Positions 33,737 to 45,632 of a stretch of DNA of 64,000 nt are shown here, one piece after another (the first letter of the stretch is position 1; each line of letters starts with the position of its first letter). Below the pieces are notes generated by a model. The model did no database searches, was not told the DNA's origin, and saw nothing but the letters and a program-made list of their open reading frames with translations. The DNA lies in the NCBI GenBank assembly GCA_933207985.1, contig OW240916.1:133166834-133230833 (forward strand). Direction: 5' to 3'. Made by a program: the position numbers and the translations under genes. This stretch comes from Pelobates cultripes (Eukaryota; Chordata; Amphibia; Anura; Pelobatidae).

Positions 33737-34447
33737 TTAAAGGAACACTAGTGTTAGGAATACAAAACTATTTCAAGCCTACAGTTTCTCTGCCTCCACA
33801 TCACGCATGGCCATGAGAGGGTTGCAAACCTTTCTACTTACCAGATTCCAGCACTGAGGTCCCTTGGCATTGGATTGGGCTTCTTTACCAGCACGTTCTA
33901 GGAACCTAAAGCACATGCACATTGAGCATGCTTTCCAATGGTGATTTTCAAGAAGCTGGACGCATGCCAAGTGTGAGGATGTCCAGTGTCATTTTAAGAA
34001 GTTAAACTCCATGAAACAATAGGAAGTGCATGTGTATTAGACAGCCACTATAGGCAGTCCTAAATGGACACTGTAGGCACTATAAATCATAATCTCTTTG
34101 AAGGGAGGGACAGTACCAGTGGACTCCATTGTAGTCATACCCATTTATACCATCAGAGTTCTGAGGCAAAAAGCAGTGCGCCACACTCCGCCAGTCACAG
34201 CTGCCAACTGCTGCTCAGGCTAAATACTTAATTTGCCAAAGCAACACAGATGGGATGCTGGGGAACATCATTTGGTATTAAAACATTAAAAACTATTTAA
34301 TGCTGAATGAAATGGCAACATGGAACTCTACTATAATTATATTAATCAGATACAGTGCCTACAGAGTTCCTTTAACTCTGCAACTTTACTGCACCCAGAT
34401 CACTTCAGTGAGATTAAGTAGTCCGGATGTCTCTAATGCCCCTTTAA
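33737..34447. mobile_element. MITE with a second MITE nested inside
   Basis: The outer element begins TTAAAGGAACACTAGTGTTAGG (as at 54974) and ends '...tctctaatgcccctttaa' (TTAA 34444-34447). It is interrupted at about 34070-34375 by another element with ends TAAATGGACACTGTAGGC and GCCTACAGAGTTCCTTTAA. Confidence 0.6.
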
Positions 34448-34561
34448 ACTAACTCATTCACAGCAGCAAGAGGACCAGTGAATGCATATTGACCTAAATG
34501 GGTATTTAATACTTCTAATTTTAAGCAGGGGGTCCTACCTCAAAATGAGCAGACAAGCAGT

Positions 34562-34905
34562 TTAAAGGACCACTATAGTGCCAGGAAAAACAAAATTTTT
34601 AAAATAGTTTTCCTGGCACTATAGTGCCCTGAGTGTGCCCCCACCCTCAGGGTCCCCCTCCCGCTGAGCTCTGGGGGGAGCTCTCCTTCTCTCCTCCTTC
34701 AGCTGAATGCACATGTGCGGCAGGAGCTGCACGCGCATTCAGCCAGTCCATAGGAAAGCATTTACAATTCTTTCCTATGGATGCTGGTGTCTTCTCACTG
34801 AAAAATCTCAGTGAGAAGCGCAGAAGCCCTCTAGCTGCTGTCAATGAGACATCCACTAGAGGCTGGATTAACCAATTTATAAACATAAATGGCAGCACTG
34901 CTCAC
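34562..34905. mobile_element. MITE family A, left part
   Basis: Starts TTAAAGGACCACTATAGTGC with the terminal palindrome (ccaggaaaa / ttttcctgg) and family core ccataggaaagca; stops near 34905 without the second terminus. Confidence 0.7.
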
Positions 34906-34915
34906 ACACCCCTAA

Positions 34916-35240
34916 AGCCGGCCCGGTGTTTAAGTTGATTGGTTATTTTGACCACGAGGCAAACAAGGCATCTGCCTTGGGCGGCACTTTGCAGGGGCAG
35001 CAAATAAAGCCGCTCCCAAATGCCCAGGCAGATCCCTGGTTTGCCTCGTGTCCTGGGGGGCTCAAGAGCTGGACACTTTTGAGCCCCCTCCCGAGGCGGG
35101 CAGCGGGAGAGCATACTCACCTGAGCTCTTCCTGCTCAGCTTCCTCCGTACCGCTTAATGAAGCCGGAATGTGACATCAGACTGGCTCCCGGCATCACTA
35201 AGCAGCGCGCGAGGGAGCTGAGCAATCCACTCCAGCTCTC
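34916..35240. mobile_element. hAT-like G+C-rich fragment
   Basis: Phrases 'ccacgaggcaaacaaggcat' and 'tgccttgggcggcactttgc' resemble the start of common tetrapod hAT elements. No duplication or second end could be fixed. Confidence 0.4.
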
Positions 35241-36851
35241 CCAGGGAGGCTGGGTGGATTTAAAATAAAATTAAACAATATTAAATAATTACTATAATTT
35301 GTAAATGTGTGTCCCCGGGTAATAGTAATATTCGTATTCTGCACTTCAAAGTGTAGAAACTATAGAACTGGAGAAATCAAGAGGGGGACACAAAGAAAAA
35401 CCTTCAATGACAAATTCCCAAATTATATTCAGCAATACAGATTACATCATACAGGATATTGCTTAATGCATACTTCACCGAATCACCACAAGAATAGTCA
35501 CCATCCAGGACCAACATACCATGCTACATGATAACTTCCCCTCCCAAATATAAACCTATACATGCAATGTAAACCCAAAAACCCAGATAACCATTTTCCT
35601 TTACCAACTACAGGTTATTTTTATAAAACAGCAGCAGATTCTGCAACATTGGACAATGAAACAGGTCTACAGACATTATGTGGGAGTTCACCGTAACATG
35701 TACACACTTTAATTTATGGGAGTTTACAAAGGGGAGATGCAATAGAATTCACTAATTCCGTGAGTTTTTATCCAGAGGTCAAAGCAGCAGAACATGGGAG
35801 ATCTCAAAGTGGGAAGTAATAGTAGATTGTAGGAGCAGCACACAAGTCTTGGAGACTGAATGTGTACCAGCAGAAGAAAGGTACAAATCCTGAGTAGAAT
35901 GAAGGTAGACTAGTATTTGGATATAGGAGTCGAGATATAGAAGGTGCAGTGTTGGAAAGCTGTCCACTTTCAAGCAGAATTCATCAAGTCAACTGTATTG
36001 GACACCAAGGTCAGGTGTTTGGACAAATTATTAGATTGTGCCATTAACCAATAAGATATTTTAGATTTATTTAAAGGTGAAGGGATTGCCAACAGCTGCA
36101 AGATTTTAATATAAGCAGTAGAATGCCATGTATATGCCATACATTGTATACAGTGACTGATCCAAGACAGTGTTCATGACCAGAAGTGTTGTCGGCATAT
36201 GGGTAAGGTTGAAAAATCAAAGGAAGCAGTTTGACTGCCAACATGACGTAAGGCCAAGGAAGGAAACCTGAGGTACCCCAGAGGATGGGACAAGAGCAGG
36301 TTCCAGAGAAGGAGAACCTGAAACAGATCAGACTAACCAGGAAAGGACACCACCACAAATACCAAAAAGGTTGAAAAAGGAGGGGTTCCTTTGTCAGAGA
36401 CTAGATCTATCCAGGATGAAACCGGGACAAATTGAGCTTTGTCTTTTTGTAACAAATTAATGTGTTACTTTCATTTGAACAGATTCAATAAAATGTTTTT
36501 TCAGCAGCCAGAAAGCATGGTGATATGATCTCTTTAATGCAGGAGTGTTTCATTTTATCCATTTTTAATTTACACCCAGATAATACAAAGGGTATATAAA
36601 AAAAAAAAAAAAAAAAAATTTTATTTGGTTGTAAATAATTTTCAAGTTGCCAGCCAATTTAGTCAGATCTTCAAATACTGACATTTTTAAAACTAAGTGG
36701 ACCCATGACACAAACCAAATTGTGCTCAATGTACGTTTTCCCATTAAGCTGAAAGCCTGTTTTGAAAGTGCAAAATCATTTTCCTTTATCAGTGGACTGT
36801 AGCAAAATCTATGTGGATCATGCCAGACCATCCACTGGTATTTTTACTCAC
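35241..36851. other. Unassigned intron sequence
   Basis: No recognised element or exon; one A-rich run at 36599-36617. The orphan exon-like segment begins at its right edge. Confidence 0.35.
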
Positions 36852-36969
36852 CTCTTCATAGCAGTTTAGTTTAATATGATCTGTCTCAATCCCCAGGGAC
36901 TTCTGATCCTTCAGAGCACTTGTGACTATACTAGAATAATTTTCTCGATTTCCTTTGTGAATATCAAGC
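36852..36969 (-). CDS. Unidentified exon-like open segment inside VLDLR intron 1
   Basis: On the minus strand, a candidate acceptor (gattgcag before 36969) leads into 39 uninterrupted codons plus one leading base, then a strong donor (GAG then gtgagtaaaa, from 36851). The peptide includes LDIHKGNRENYSS, ALKDQKSLGIETDH and IKLNCYEE, is balanced in composition and unlike the low-complexity frames nearby. The other two frames hold early stops. The same frame stays open about seven codons 5' of the acceptor, so a different acceptor is possible; the pyrimidine tract there is weak. I do not recognise the protein. It could be an exon of a nested gene, an alternative VLDLR-locus exon, a transposon-derived exon or a chance open frame. 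Confidence 0.4.
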
Positions 36970-36995
36970 CTGCAATCAAATTTGATTCTTTATAG

Positions 36996-37270
36996 AGGAC
37001 TACTAAAGTGCTCATGGCCACGTTATCTCAAAGTGGCCTGGGTGCAGTGTTCATTTATATCATTTAGCAAGGATTACCTTGTATGGTTTAACACCCCCAG
37101 TGGCTTCTACACTGATAGGCAGTGTAGGCGCCTTGCTGCAATGAACGAGTAAAACAGTCACGCAACATGACTGTTCACCAGTAAAGCATTTATTCAATAC
37201 TTTCCTATAGGTAAGCTTAAATGCACATGGCACTCATCGTGCATGCACATCAGGTTCACAATGCTCGCCA
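36996..37270. mobile_element. MITE fragment (A/D-related)
   Basis: Starts 'gaggactactaaagtgctca' and contains 'gtggcctgggtgcagtgttc' and 'ctttcctatagg', all eroded versions of family A/D phrases. Confidence 0.45.
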
Positions 37271-38250
37271 GAGTAAACAATTCATCACAAAGCAAAACAA
37301 TAATGACAGACTCATGTGTTGAAGTATACAGGTGAATGCATTTTATAAATAATGTACTTTTTCCAAGATCACTCAAATTCCATTGCGACAAGATTTTCTA
37401 GTTGCACATGGATCAATCACCGGGCTAAATAAAGCCTCACAGCCATATCTCTCTGCCAAAAAGTACTGAATAATCCCCACTATACACATTGTATCATTCC
37501 ATATAGGAAGGAAACTTGATAAGTAAAAACATATGCATTATAAAAGTTATGGGTGAAATGGATGCACCAAATTCTTATAAGAGGAGAGGAATCTTCCTGC
37601 CCCTACTACTGTGTGGTGACAGTCAGGAGCCACCAATCCATAGCTACAGACAATATGTAACTCCCATTTACAGATGTGCCGGTAGCAATTTTCAATTTTT
37701 TCTTATCTACAGGTTACATATTGCTATTTGACTATAACCCTCCTGCCTTGAAAGACAACGGTTGGTTAAGTCACTTGGCATTGGACAGTATCTGATCAGG
37801 TTTGTTTGCTTTAAAATGTAAAAGGAAACGTCAACAGTCACCTGTAAGTTACAAATTACACGCTTTATTTCAGGTTTCCAGAACATTTTGTACCAATGTA
37901 GACTTTTACATATTCTCTAAAAACACAAGCTGATGGCTTCTTATAACAAATCTAGACTTTGGGTCAGATAAGGGAAGAATTTAAAATTTTAGTGACCTCA
38001 GCAAGGGCATTCTGCATTCAATATTATACAGCAGAACAGCAGGCGTTGGAGGAAGAATTAGTCACAAGTGACAATACAAAAATTTAAAGTTTCTCTTGCA
38101 ACCATGTGCTGCTACTGCTGTGTACTGTGATATTCCTCCGGCAAGAATCTTTCTTCCCCTTCACTTCATACAGAGAGTCAGAAGTTCCTAAGCAGGGTTA
38201 GTTCATTGGCTGAGAGAATCCACTATTTATTCACAGCCAGTGAGGTACAG
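37271..38250. other. Unassigned intron sequence
   Basis: A/T-rich; no supported feature. Confidence 0.3.
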
Positions 38251-39025
38251 TGGCAGATCCAGAGCCTGATCTCAGGAGGGGCAATTGTAGATTTAAAGAA
38301 ATAATTCATGCACAATAACCACTACAGCTCTGTGTAGTGATTATGGTGCCGGGACCTCCTCCCAGGGTAAGTAGTCAAACCGTTTAAGAACAGTTTGACA
38401 AGTTACCTGGGGTCTGCTAGGATATAGGGCTGTAGTAGGGCATAGGAGCAGTGGTGTGTGTGTGAGTGGTACAATGTGTGAATGTATGGTGTGTGGGGGC
38501 AAGGTATGTGTATGGGCAGTGTGTGAATGTGGTGAGGAGGGTAGGGGGGGTGCTTTGTTTATAATTTTTTTTTTTATAAGTGCCTTCTTACCTTTACTGA
38601 GGGAGGGGGGACATTTCTCGATCCCGATGGTCCCAGTGGTGAGAGTGAACTCTAGCCCGTAGCTACAGTTCACTCGTGAGAGATCCGGAGCGTTGCCGTG
38701 GTAACTGTGGCAACACTCCATGCTTGCAAGAGAAGGACCCAGAAGAGCTGCAGGCTGAGCTACCGGGTCCTCTCTCCCTCCCCTGCCGGCTGCTAGCACT
38801 GTGCCTGCAGACCAGGGAGGGAGATCTGATTGCCCCGTTGCCTCTCCCCCCGGATCTGGTGAGGTAATAGGTTCAATCTGAGTAATTTCTGGCTTGCCGG
38901 AGATTGTAGTAGAGGCAGGGAACAGCCCCTGGCAGACCATTGGTAAGAAGTAATCAAAAAGTGATCTGACTTCTCACAAAAGGGTGTCACAAGGGTACTC
39001 CTGGCACCATAACCACTAAAACCAT
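38251..39025. mobile_element. Composite hAT-like element
   Basis: Begins with a CAGTGGCAGATCCAGAG-type end. About 38580-38850 is homologous, in reverse orientation, to the interior of the hAT copies at 3740 and 43537 (gaactctagcccgtagctac, gagatccggagcgttgccgt). Near both sides are inverted phrases 'gtagtgattatggtgcc' and 'ggcaccataaccacta', suggesting an enclosing MITE. Confidence 0.55.
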
Positions 39026-40149
39026 GCTGTAGTGCGATGAGAGGACAATATTAATAAAAAAAAATAAAAAAGTAAAGCCATGCAATATACTGCCAATGCC
39101 AATTCTTAGTTGTTCTGGAGAGGCCCAGAGGGATGAGGGACTTTTAAAGGAGGTCCATGTGAAGGTGTGGTGGTATACACTGCTGGACCATAATGTTTCT
39201 GATCACCACTATACTGGTTGTGTAACAGGGAGGACTGATCTAATGCAGGCTTGGTAGGGGTCCTAGTTTTTTCACCTTCCTTTTAATTCTACTTTTAAGT
39301 TTTGGCAGCAGGTCTGTTTTTTTCAATCTTTTTGCAGGGTTATTATTAATGACCCCAGTGGCCCCCCGTGACACAGGGTTAAATTTACCATAGTATACTT
39401 GCATTCTGAGTTTCTTCGTCTGTAAAATTGCATCAACGTGTCTACTATTGTAACATGGGTACGTCCAGTATATTACTATTCTTATACAGTTAACACTTAC
39501 AATTCATAATGTTGTGCTACAGTAAGTTAGTGTGCGCAGTTGCCAAAGGCCTAACAAATACCGGGTGCAGGTCTTTTTGAAGTGGCACTGCCACCATCTG
39601 AGAACTTTACATAATTTGCAAAGACCACTGATTGTGTAATCTGAAGGTCCGTTGGCCAAGAGAGCAGGCAAATGCAAGTTCTACCTACCCGAGTCTGTGC
39701 CTCAAGTGTACTGCCATCCTTTTCCAGCATGCACAAGATTACAACAGAGCTATATGGAGGATCCTGTGAGTGCATATAGCTGATTTCCCTGCAGCCATCA
39801 CTTGTGATTGATAAGTGTCAGGCTTATGAATCCCTACTTTGTCTCAGTATCTTTTGACTGGCTTGGCATTTCAGTGAAATTCCAACATAGTCAATACGAG
39901 TACTTCATCACTTATTGTTCTGAAATACTCTTTTTGCAGGGGGGTGACAAAGCAGCTTTAAAGGGAACCCATAGTGTGTGTGTATACACACATACCCCTT
40001 TTAAAGCATTATTTTGGGACTATAGGTTCCCTTCTGTCCACCCATCTGCTGTGCAAGATTAAAAATGATTCACCTCATTTAGAGTGCCAAGACTCATCTG
40101 CAGTAGCCTCCAGAGACTGATGTCTGCATCCAAGCAGACCTCACCCATA
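39026..40149. other. Unassigned intron sequence with a short MITE-like hairpin
   Basis: At about 39957-40031 the ends 'tttaaagggaacccatag' and 'ctataggttccc' are inverted, enclosing a gtgtgtgtatacacacat hairpin. Nothing else was recognised. Confidence 0.4.
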
Positions 40150-40421
40150 GTCTCCAATCCATTACATCTCGTTCGAGACAATGGGTTGGAACTAGGCAAG
40201 ATCAGCCAAATGTAGTGCTCCAAGTTTTCCTCTGTCTGGAAGAGGAAGCACCTGTAGCGGCTATCAGGAAGACAGCCACTAGAGGTAGTTTTAACCCTGA
40301 AATGTAAACAGTTTCAATAAAAAGCCTACTATGTTTTACTTTGAAGGGTTAAGTGACAGAACTACTGCTCCAGAACACTTCAAGATGAAGTGGTCTGGGT
40401 GACTATATAGTGTTTCTTTAA
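40150..40421. mobile_element. MITE fragment (A/D-related)
   Basis: Contains 'agcggctatcaggaagacag', 'ccactagaggtagtttt' and the right-end hairpin 'cacttcaagatgaagtgg' before TTAA at 40418-40421. The left terminus is absent. Confidence 0.55.
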
Positions 40422-41264
40422 ATCACAGTTAACCCACTGAAAGTCATTACAAAACTATAGGACCACTATAATACAAAATGTTATGCCTAACTGAAAACCA
40501 CACCTGTAGGTAATGAACATTATTTTAGATAAAATATAGAATATAAAAGCTTATCTATTTTTCAAACTTTGTTGTTTAAAGGTGACATCTGTTGATGTGC
40601 TGAGAGCAGGAGAACTACCTGTACAAGGGTTCTCCTGCACGCTACTTTCAGTAAGTTCTTTGACATTGAGGTCTACACCAGCACTATGTCACACAGTTGG
40701 CTGATAAGTGGGAAGTTTGTTTTCCCCCCCACCAAATCGATAAGTCACAACACTATATAAATGAAACTAAACCAAGTCAAATACATTTCTATGTACCATG
40801 TTGGGTACACAGAAATATGCAATGGCCAGGGGTATTAAAAACAGATTAAAAAAGGGACACACCATGACAGTAAATGTAAAATATTTAATATTCATATCTG
40901 ACATTTATGCATTTGCAATTCCACTGGCTGCGCAGCTTCAGAGAATTCAAGCAGTTTCAGAGAGTTCTAGTTTTTCCTCAGTCTGGGCAGACAGTTCTTC
41001 ATGTACGGTGCTTTTCATAACTGCCCTAATTCTAGGTTTATATTCAAGAATTTGATAATTTAGGTAGTTTGAGTAAAAATGGGTTAGCAAGCTAGTGTTG
41101 CTCTGGCAACGATGGCCAAATACCAGTTCCTTGTCAGATCACTACATGACAAGAGAAGCGCTAAACAATTATAAGATACTCCAAGGTGACTGCAGAAAAA
41201 TAAACTACCAATTAACACTTGTTACAATGCATTAGGAAATTTATCCCAAACCACGTGGAAAGAA
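40422..41264. other. Unassigned intron sequence
   Basis: No supported feature. Confidence 0.3.
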
Positions 41265-41688
41265 AGAAGGAAGGAAAGAAGGAAAGAAGGAAAGAAGGAA
41301 GGAAGGAAGGAAGGAAGGAAGGAAGGAAAGAAGGAAAGAAGGAAAGAAGGAAAGAAGGAAAGAAGGAAAGAAGGAAAGAAGGAAAGAAGGAAAGAAGGAA
41401 AGAAGGAAAGAAGGAAAGAAGGAAAGAAGGAAAGAAGGAAAGAAGGAAAGAAGGAAAGAAGGAAAGAAGGAAAGAAGGAAGGAAAGAAGGAAAGAAGGAA
41501 AGAAGGAAGGAAGGAAGGAAGGAAGGGAAGGAAGGAAAGAAGGAAAGAAGGAAAGAAGGAAAGAAGGAAAGAAGGAAAGAAGGAAAGAAGGAAAGAAGGA
41601 AAGAAGGAAAGAAGGAAAGAAGGAAGGAAAGAAAGAAGGAAGGAAGGAAAGAAGGAAAGAAGGAAGGAAAGAAAGAAGGAAGGAAGGA

Positions 41689-41748
<60 letters not shown>

Positions 41749-41749
41749 A
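41265..41749 (+). repeat. Pure purine tract, (AAAGAAGG)n / (AAGG)n / (AAAG)n
   Basis: About 485 bp with no pyrimidine on the plus strand, mostly 8-bp AAAGAAGG units with AAGG and AAAG blocks at the edges. Long Lys/Glu- and Ser/Phe-rich frames on both strands arise from the repeat. Mirror symmetry makes triplex (H-DNA) formation possible. Confidence 0.95.
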
Positions 41750-42371
41750 GACACTGTTGCAGCCAGTTTACTAGACGCACAATTAAGCAAAACTTTGTTT
41801 CTAAGAGGTACCATGCACTATTACACAAGTCTAATAGTAGCTAGTGAAAAAAAATATTTTGCCAGTTTTGGACTAGGTTTGCAAGAAGACACATGATTGG
41901 AGACTAGTATGCAGATAGAGAGATTGTATTGGAAGCTAGACTATTTTTAAACTATTCTATAAACCGCCAGCCTTAACCCAACCCTAAAAATGTATCAATA
42001 GCCTCTCAATTATTTGCCCGTAGCATAAATTGAAGTATGTAATGCCAAAAATAAACTGGTCAAATATACATCCACATTTAAATACTTTGAATTATGTTGA
42101 AACTGCGTGCCTGGCGGGTCATGTTCTGCACCTGTCATTTGATCTATAACTTGCAAAAAAGAGTGTATTCGGGTCATGATGTTTACCTATGCAAATTAAG
42201 ATTTAGGATGAGGTCTATATACACAGTATGTTTGGCATTTGTGGGAAATGCAGCTCAGCCACCACTCCCCTTGGGTATTATGGGAAAGCGGTCATTGTAT
42301 TAATCAGTTCTACCCATGGTTGCTGGGCTGCAGTCAATGTAAACACAATAGTGTGTTTATTCACTAAACAA
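41750..42371. other. Unassigned intron sequence
   Basis: No supported feature. Confidence 0.3.
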
Positions 42372-42900
42372 TTAACCCCTTAAGGACCAAGCTTCATTTG
42401 CTTGTTATTTACTTAAGGACCACATCAATTTTTCCATTTTTACTATGTGTGTTTGATTTAATTGAGCATTCTAGTATTTGCTGTTCAAACTACCTCACAA
42501 AATGTTTACCATTGTGGGGCAATTTTTATTTTTTCCAAATGCGTACCCAGTGTAGCAGGATTATGTGTTTTTAGAGCAACACATAATTGCAAGTTACTCC
42601 AGAAAAACCTAAAGTTAACCTAACCAACCAGTCTAAAAACACACAGTGTACCCAAATGCCAACTTTAACACCACTAAACTAAATCCTAAACAGCCCATAT
42701 ACCACAATTTTAACCCCTATTGAGCAGTTAATCAAACACTAATCACGCTATGTAATTTCACTATGATGTTAACCTTAACCCCCTTTACCACAACTACTTC
42801 TACTTGTAACAAATATATGTAGTGTTAAAGATAATGTTAGAAGTATGCACATGCTTGCATATATATGCCATTGTCATATATGAATGTTTAGGTCTAATGT
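42372..42900. mobile_element. TTAACCCCTTAAGGACC-type element end
   Basis: Begins TTAACCCCTTAAGGACCAAG with an inner 'cttaaggaccacatc', the B/C family terminus. The other end was not located, so the right coordinate is a guess. Confidence 0.4.
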
Positions 42901-43536
42901 CCTGTTAATAAAACACTTTTTTTTTTTTTATTAGTTTGGGGAGCAGGGGGCACCTTAGAATTTTATAAGCGCACAATATGCAGATCTGGCCCCGGAGCCA
43001 ATTCGTTAGCAGTGTCAGCTGATCACTCAGCCAGTGAGCTAAACCATGGAGTCCCAGGCTAGCTCAGTGAAAGGAGCTTCCGGCTCTCTTTGATGAGGCA
43101 ACATTTGCAAACTGTTTCACTAAATCTGGGAGGGTGCCAGACTGCCAGTGTATTCTTGGCATTATAGCCACTACAGCAGGCTGCAGTGGTTATAATTGTC
43201 ATTTTCATTTAAACACTACATACGGTGTTCCTTTGTAATGCACAGAGCATGTCAGGGCTGTTTACATCAAAGCAAACTCAAAAATTATACAAATTTTTTT
43301 TTTTTTTAAATTGCCTTCAACATTTCCCCTAGATGCACTGCTTAGTAGAAAAAAAAAAATTATTATATCTATCTCAGTTTACGTGTAGACCAAGTCATGG
43401 CCGCCATCAGAAATTTTGGTGCCCCTGACAAAGGGCAAGGTCTGGAATCCCCCCACCTAGTCCGCTGACAATGATGCAGGACTGAATGTGGTATGTATAG
43501 TGAAAGTGAATTAGAATGTGTGTAATGGATGTAGGG

Positions 43537-44960
43537 CAGGCCCGGACTGGCCATCGGGCACACCGGGCAAATGCCCGGTGGGCCGCGGTGTCCGTGGGGC
43601 CGAGGCCGGCAGGGGAGGTCTCAGGATCTCCCCTGCCGGTCTATGCAGGGCCGGCACTCTCCTAGCGCCGGCCCCGCTGTTTGCCACGACGGGCCGGTGG
43701 GGAGATCAAGGATCTCCCTGACCGGCTCACAAGCGGCCGCCGGCGGGGAGGGAGGGAGGGAGCCAGCCAGGCTGGAGAGAGGACCCGGCGGAGCTCTAAC
43801 TTGCAGCTCCGCCGGGATCCTCTCGCGAGATCCGGCGCGTTGCCATGGCACAGGCTAGAGTTCACTCACCCACGAGGACCACCAGGGAACACTGTCTCCC
43901 CGCGTGCCGGTCCCCCCCCTCCCAGGCTAAAGGTAAGAAGGGAGGGGGGGGAAATAATGACTGATTTTTTATTTTTTTTATTTACCCCCCCCTACACACA
44001 CACACAATAACATTTATACAGCACACTCTCACAATATATACATATACATATATACATACACACACATACACACACACACACACACACACATACACACTCT
44101 TAAAGGACCACTCTAGCCACCCAGACCACTTCAGCTTAATGAAGTGGTCTTGGTGCCAGGTCCTTCTAGGGTTAACCCATTGTTTTATAAACATACAGTT
44201 TCAGAGAAACTGCTATGTTTATCAATGGGTTAAGCCTTCCCCCAAAGCCTCTAGCAGCTGTCTCATTGACAGCCGCTAGAGGCGCTTGCGTGCTTTTCAC
44301 TGTGAAAATCACAGTGAGAGCACGCAAGCGTCCATAGGAAAGCATTATAAATGCTTTCCTATGCGACCGGCTGAATGCGCGCGCAGCTCTTGCCGCGCGT
44401 GCGCATACAGCCGACGGGGCGGATCGGAGGAGGATAGCTCCCCACCCGGCGCAGGAAAAAGGTAAGTTTTAACCCCTTTCCAGAGCCGGGTGGGAGGGGG
44501 TCCCTGAGCCACATATGCATCACATTACACCACAAACAACACGACTAAAACCGACCTTATTACACAATACCACACCACGACCAGCTCACTCTACACACAC
44601 GCAATACCACAAGCAGGCTCTAAACACATGCACAATACTCTTTCCTGGCCTTTTGTCTCCTGGTATCCATTTATAAAGACACCAGAGACAAGTTGCAAGG
44701 AAACACAGTGCAAGCATGTTATTAAATTTGCTTGCACTGTGCAGAACAAATACAGGACTTTTTTCTCATGCTAGAGCTCTTCAGCAGAGCTCTGCGCATG
44801 GTCTGCCCTGGAAGAGCATTGAACCAACATGCTCACTTTGAGAGGAGGCATGTTTGTCATTGGTGATGACAAAACACACCTCCTCTGCCCCGCCCCCTTT
44901 CTAGTGGGCCGCTGTGTTAAAAAAATGCCCGGGACGAATTTTTCTCCCAGTCCGGCCCTG
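43537..44960. mobile_element. Non-autonomous hAT element, copy 2
   Basis: Termini CAGGCCCGGACTGGCCATCG and CCCAGTCCGGCCCTG, flanked by a perfect 8-bp duplication atgtaggg (43529-43536 and 44961-44968). It matches copy 1 (3740-4609) except for a CA microsatellite (44040-44096) and an inserted family A MITE (44100-44510). Confidence 0.9.
44100..44510. mobile_element. MITE family A, truncated, inside hAT copy 2
   Basis: Starts TTAAAGGACCACTCTAGCC and includes the full core up to 'gggagggggtccctgag', where it stops abruptly and hAT sequence (ccacatatgcatcacattac) resumes. The usual second terminus (about 70 bp) is missing. Confidence 0.8.
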
Positions 44961-45224
44961 ATGTAGGGTCTGTGTGTACTAGATACGGTTTGTGCAGTGA
45001 ATGCAGAGTGTGTGTTTGTGTAGCAGATGCAGTGTGTTTAGTGAACGCAGAGTGTGTTTGAGTAGTGGATGTAGTGTTTGTGTGTACTAGATGCAATGTG
45101 TTTAGTGGATGCAGTGTCTAGTGGATGTAGGGTGTGTATTAGACAGTGTCTGTATAGTGAATGCAGAGTGTTTCAATGTGTGGTGGATGCAGTGTGTGTG
45201 TACTGTGAATACAGGATGTTTGTG

Positions 45225-45437
45225 TAGTGGATGCGGTGTGTCAGTATAATAAATGCAGAGTGTGTGCCAGTGGAGTGGATGCAGAGTGTCTGTGTGCCAG
45301 TGGAGTGGATGCAGAGTGTGTGTGTGTGTGTGCGCCAGTGGAGTGGATGCAGTGTGTGTGTGCACCAGTGGAGTGGATGCAGTGTGTGTGTGCACCAGTG
45401 GAGTGGATGCAGTGTGTGTGTGCACCAGTGGAGTGGA

Positions 45438-45480
<43 letters not shown>
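45225..45480 (+). repeat. VNTR, about 32-bp units, ending in (GT)n
   Basis: Units of the type 'gtgtgtgtgcaccagtggag' plus 'tggatgcagt' repeat at least four times almost exactly (45340-45440), preceded by degenerate relatives from about 45000 and followed by (GT)n to 45478. Cys/Val-rich frames here are artefacts. Confidence 0.9.
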
Positions 45481-45632
45481 TAAATGTGCAATCTGCAGAG
45501 GGGGAAAGGGGCATTTTCAAATTAATTTTATATTAAATTAAATGTTATTCCCCCCGCCCTGCTTACCTGTGTCCAGGGAGGGGGGAGATTGTATCCCTGG
45601 TGGTCCGGTGGCATGGGGGGCCCCCCGGTCCC

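Larger units (their letters stand above)
43396..45632. mobile_element. Outer hAT-like element hosting a second hAT and a VNTR
   Basis: Starts 'catggccgccatcagaaatt' (a decayed CAGGGCCGCCATCAG-type end) and ends in ggggggccccccggtccctg. It is interrupted by the intact hAT element at 43537-44960. The remainder is a GT-rich tandem region. Edges are approximate. Confidence 0.5.

Noticed and set aside
41212..41896. Frames of about 200 codons rich in Lys/Glu (plus) and Ser/Phe (minus)
   Set aside because: Direct translation of the purine tract; open in several frames because the repeat lacks stop codons.
45102..45541. Repetitive frames on both strands over the VNTR
   Set aside because: Repeat-derived; units of about 32 bp cycle through all three frames.
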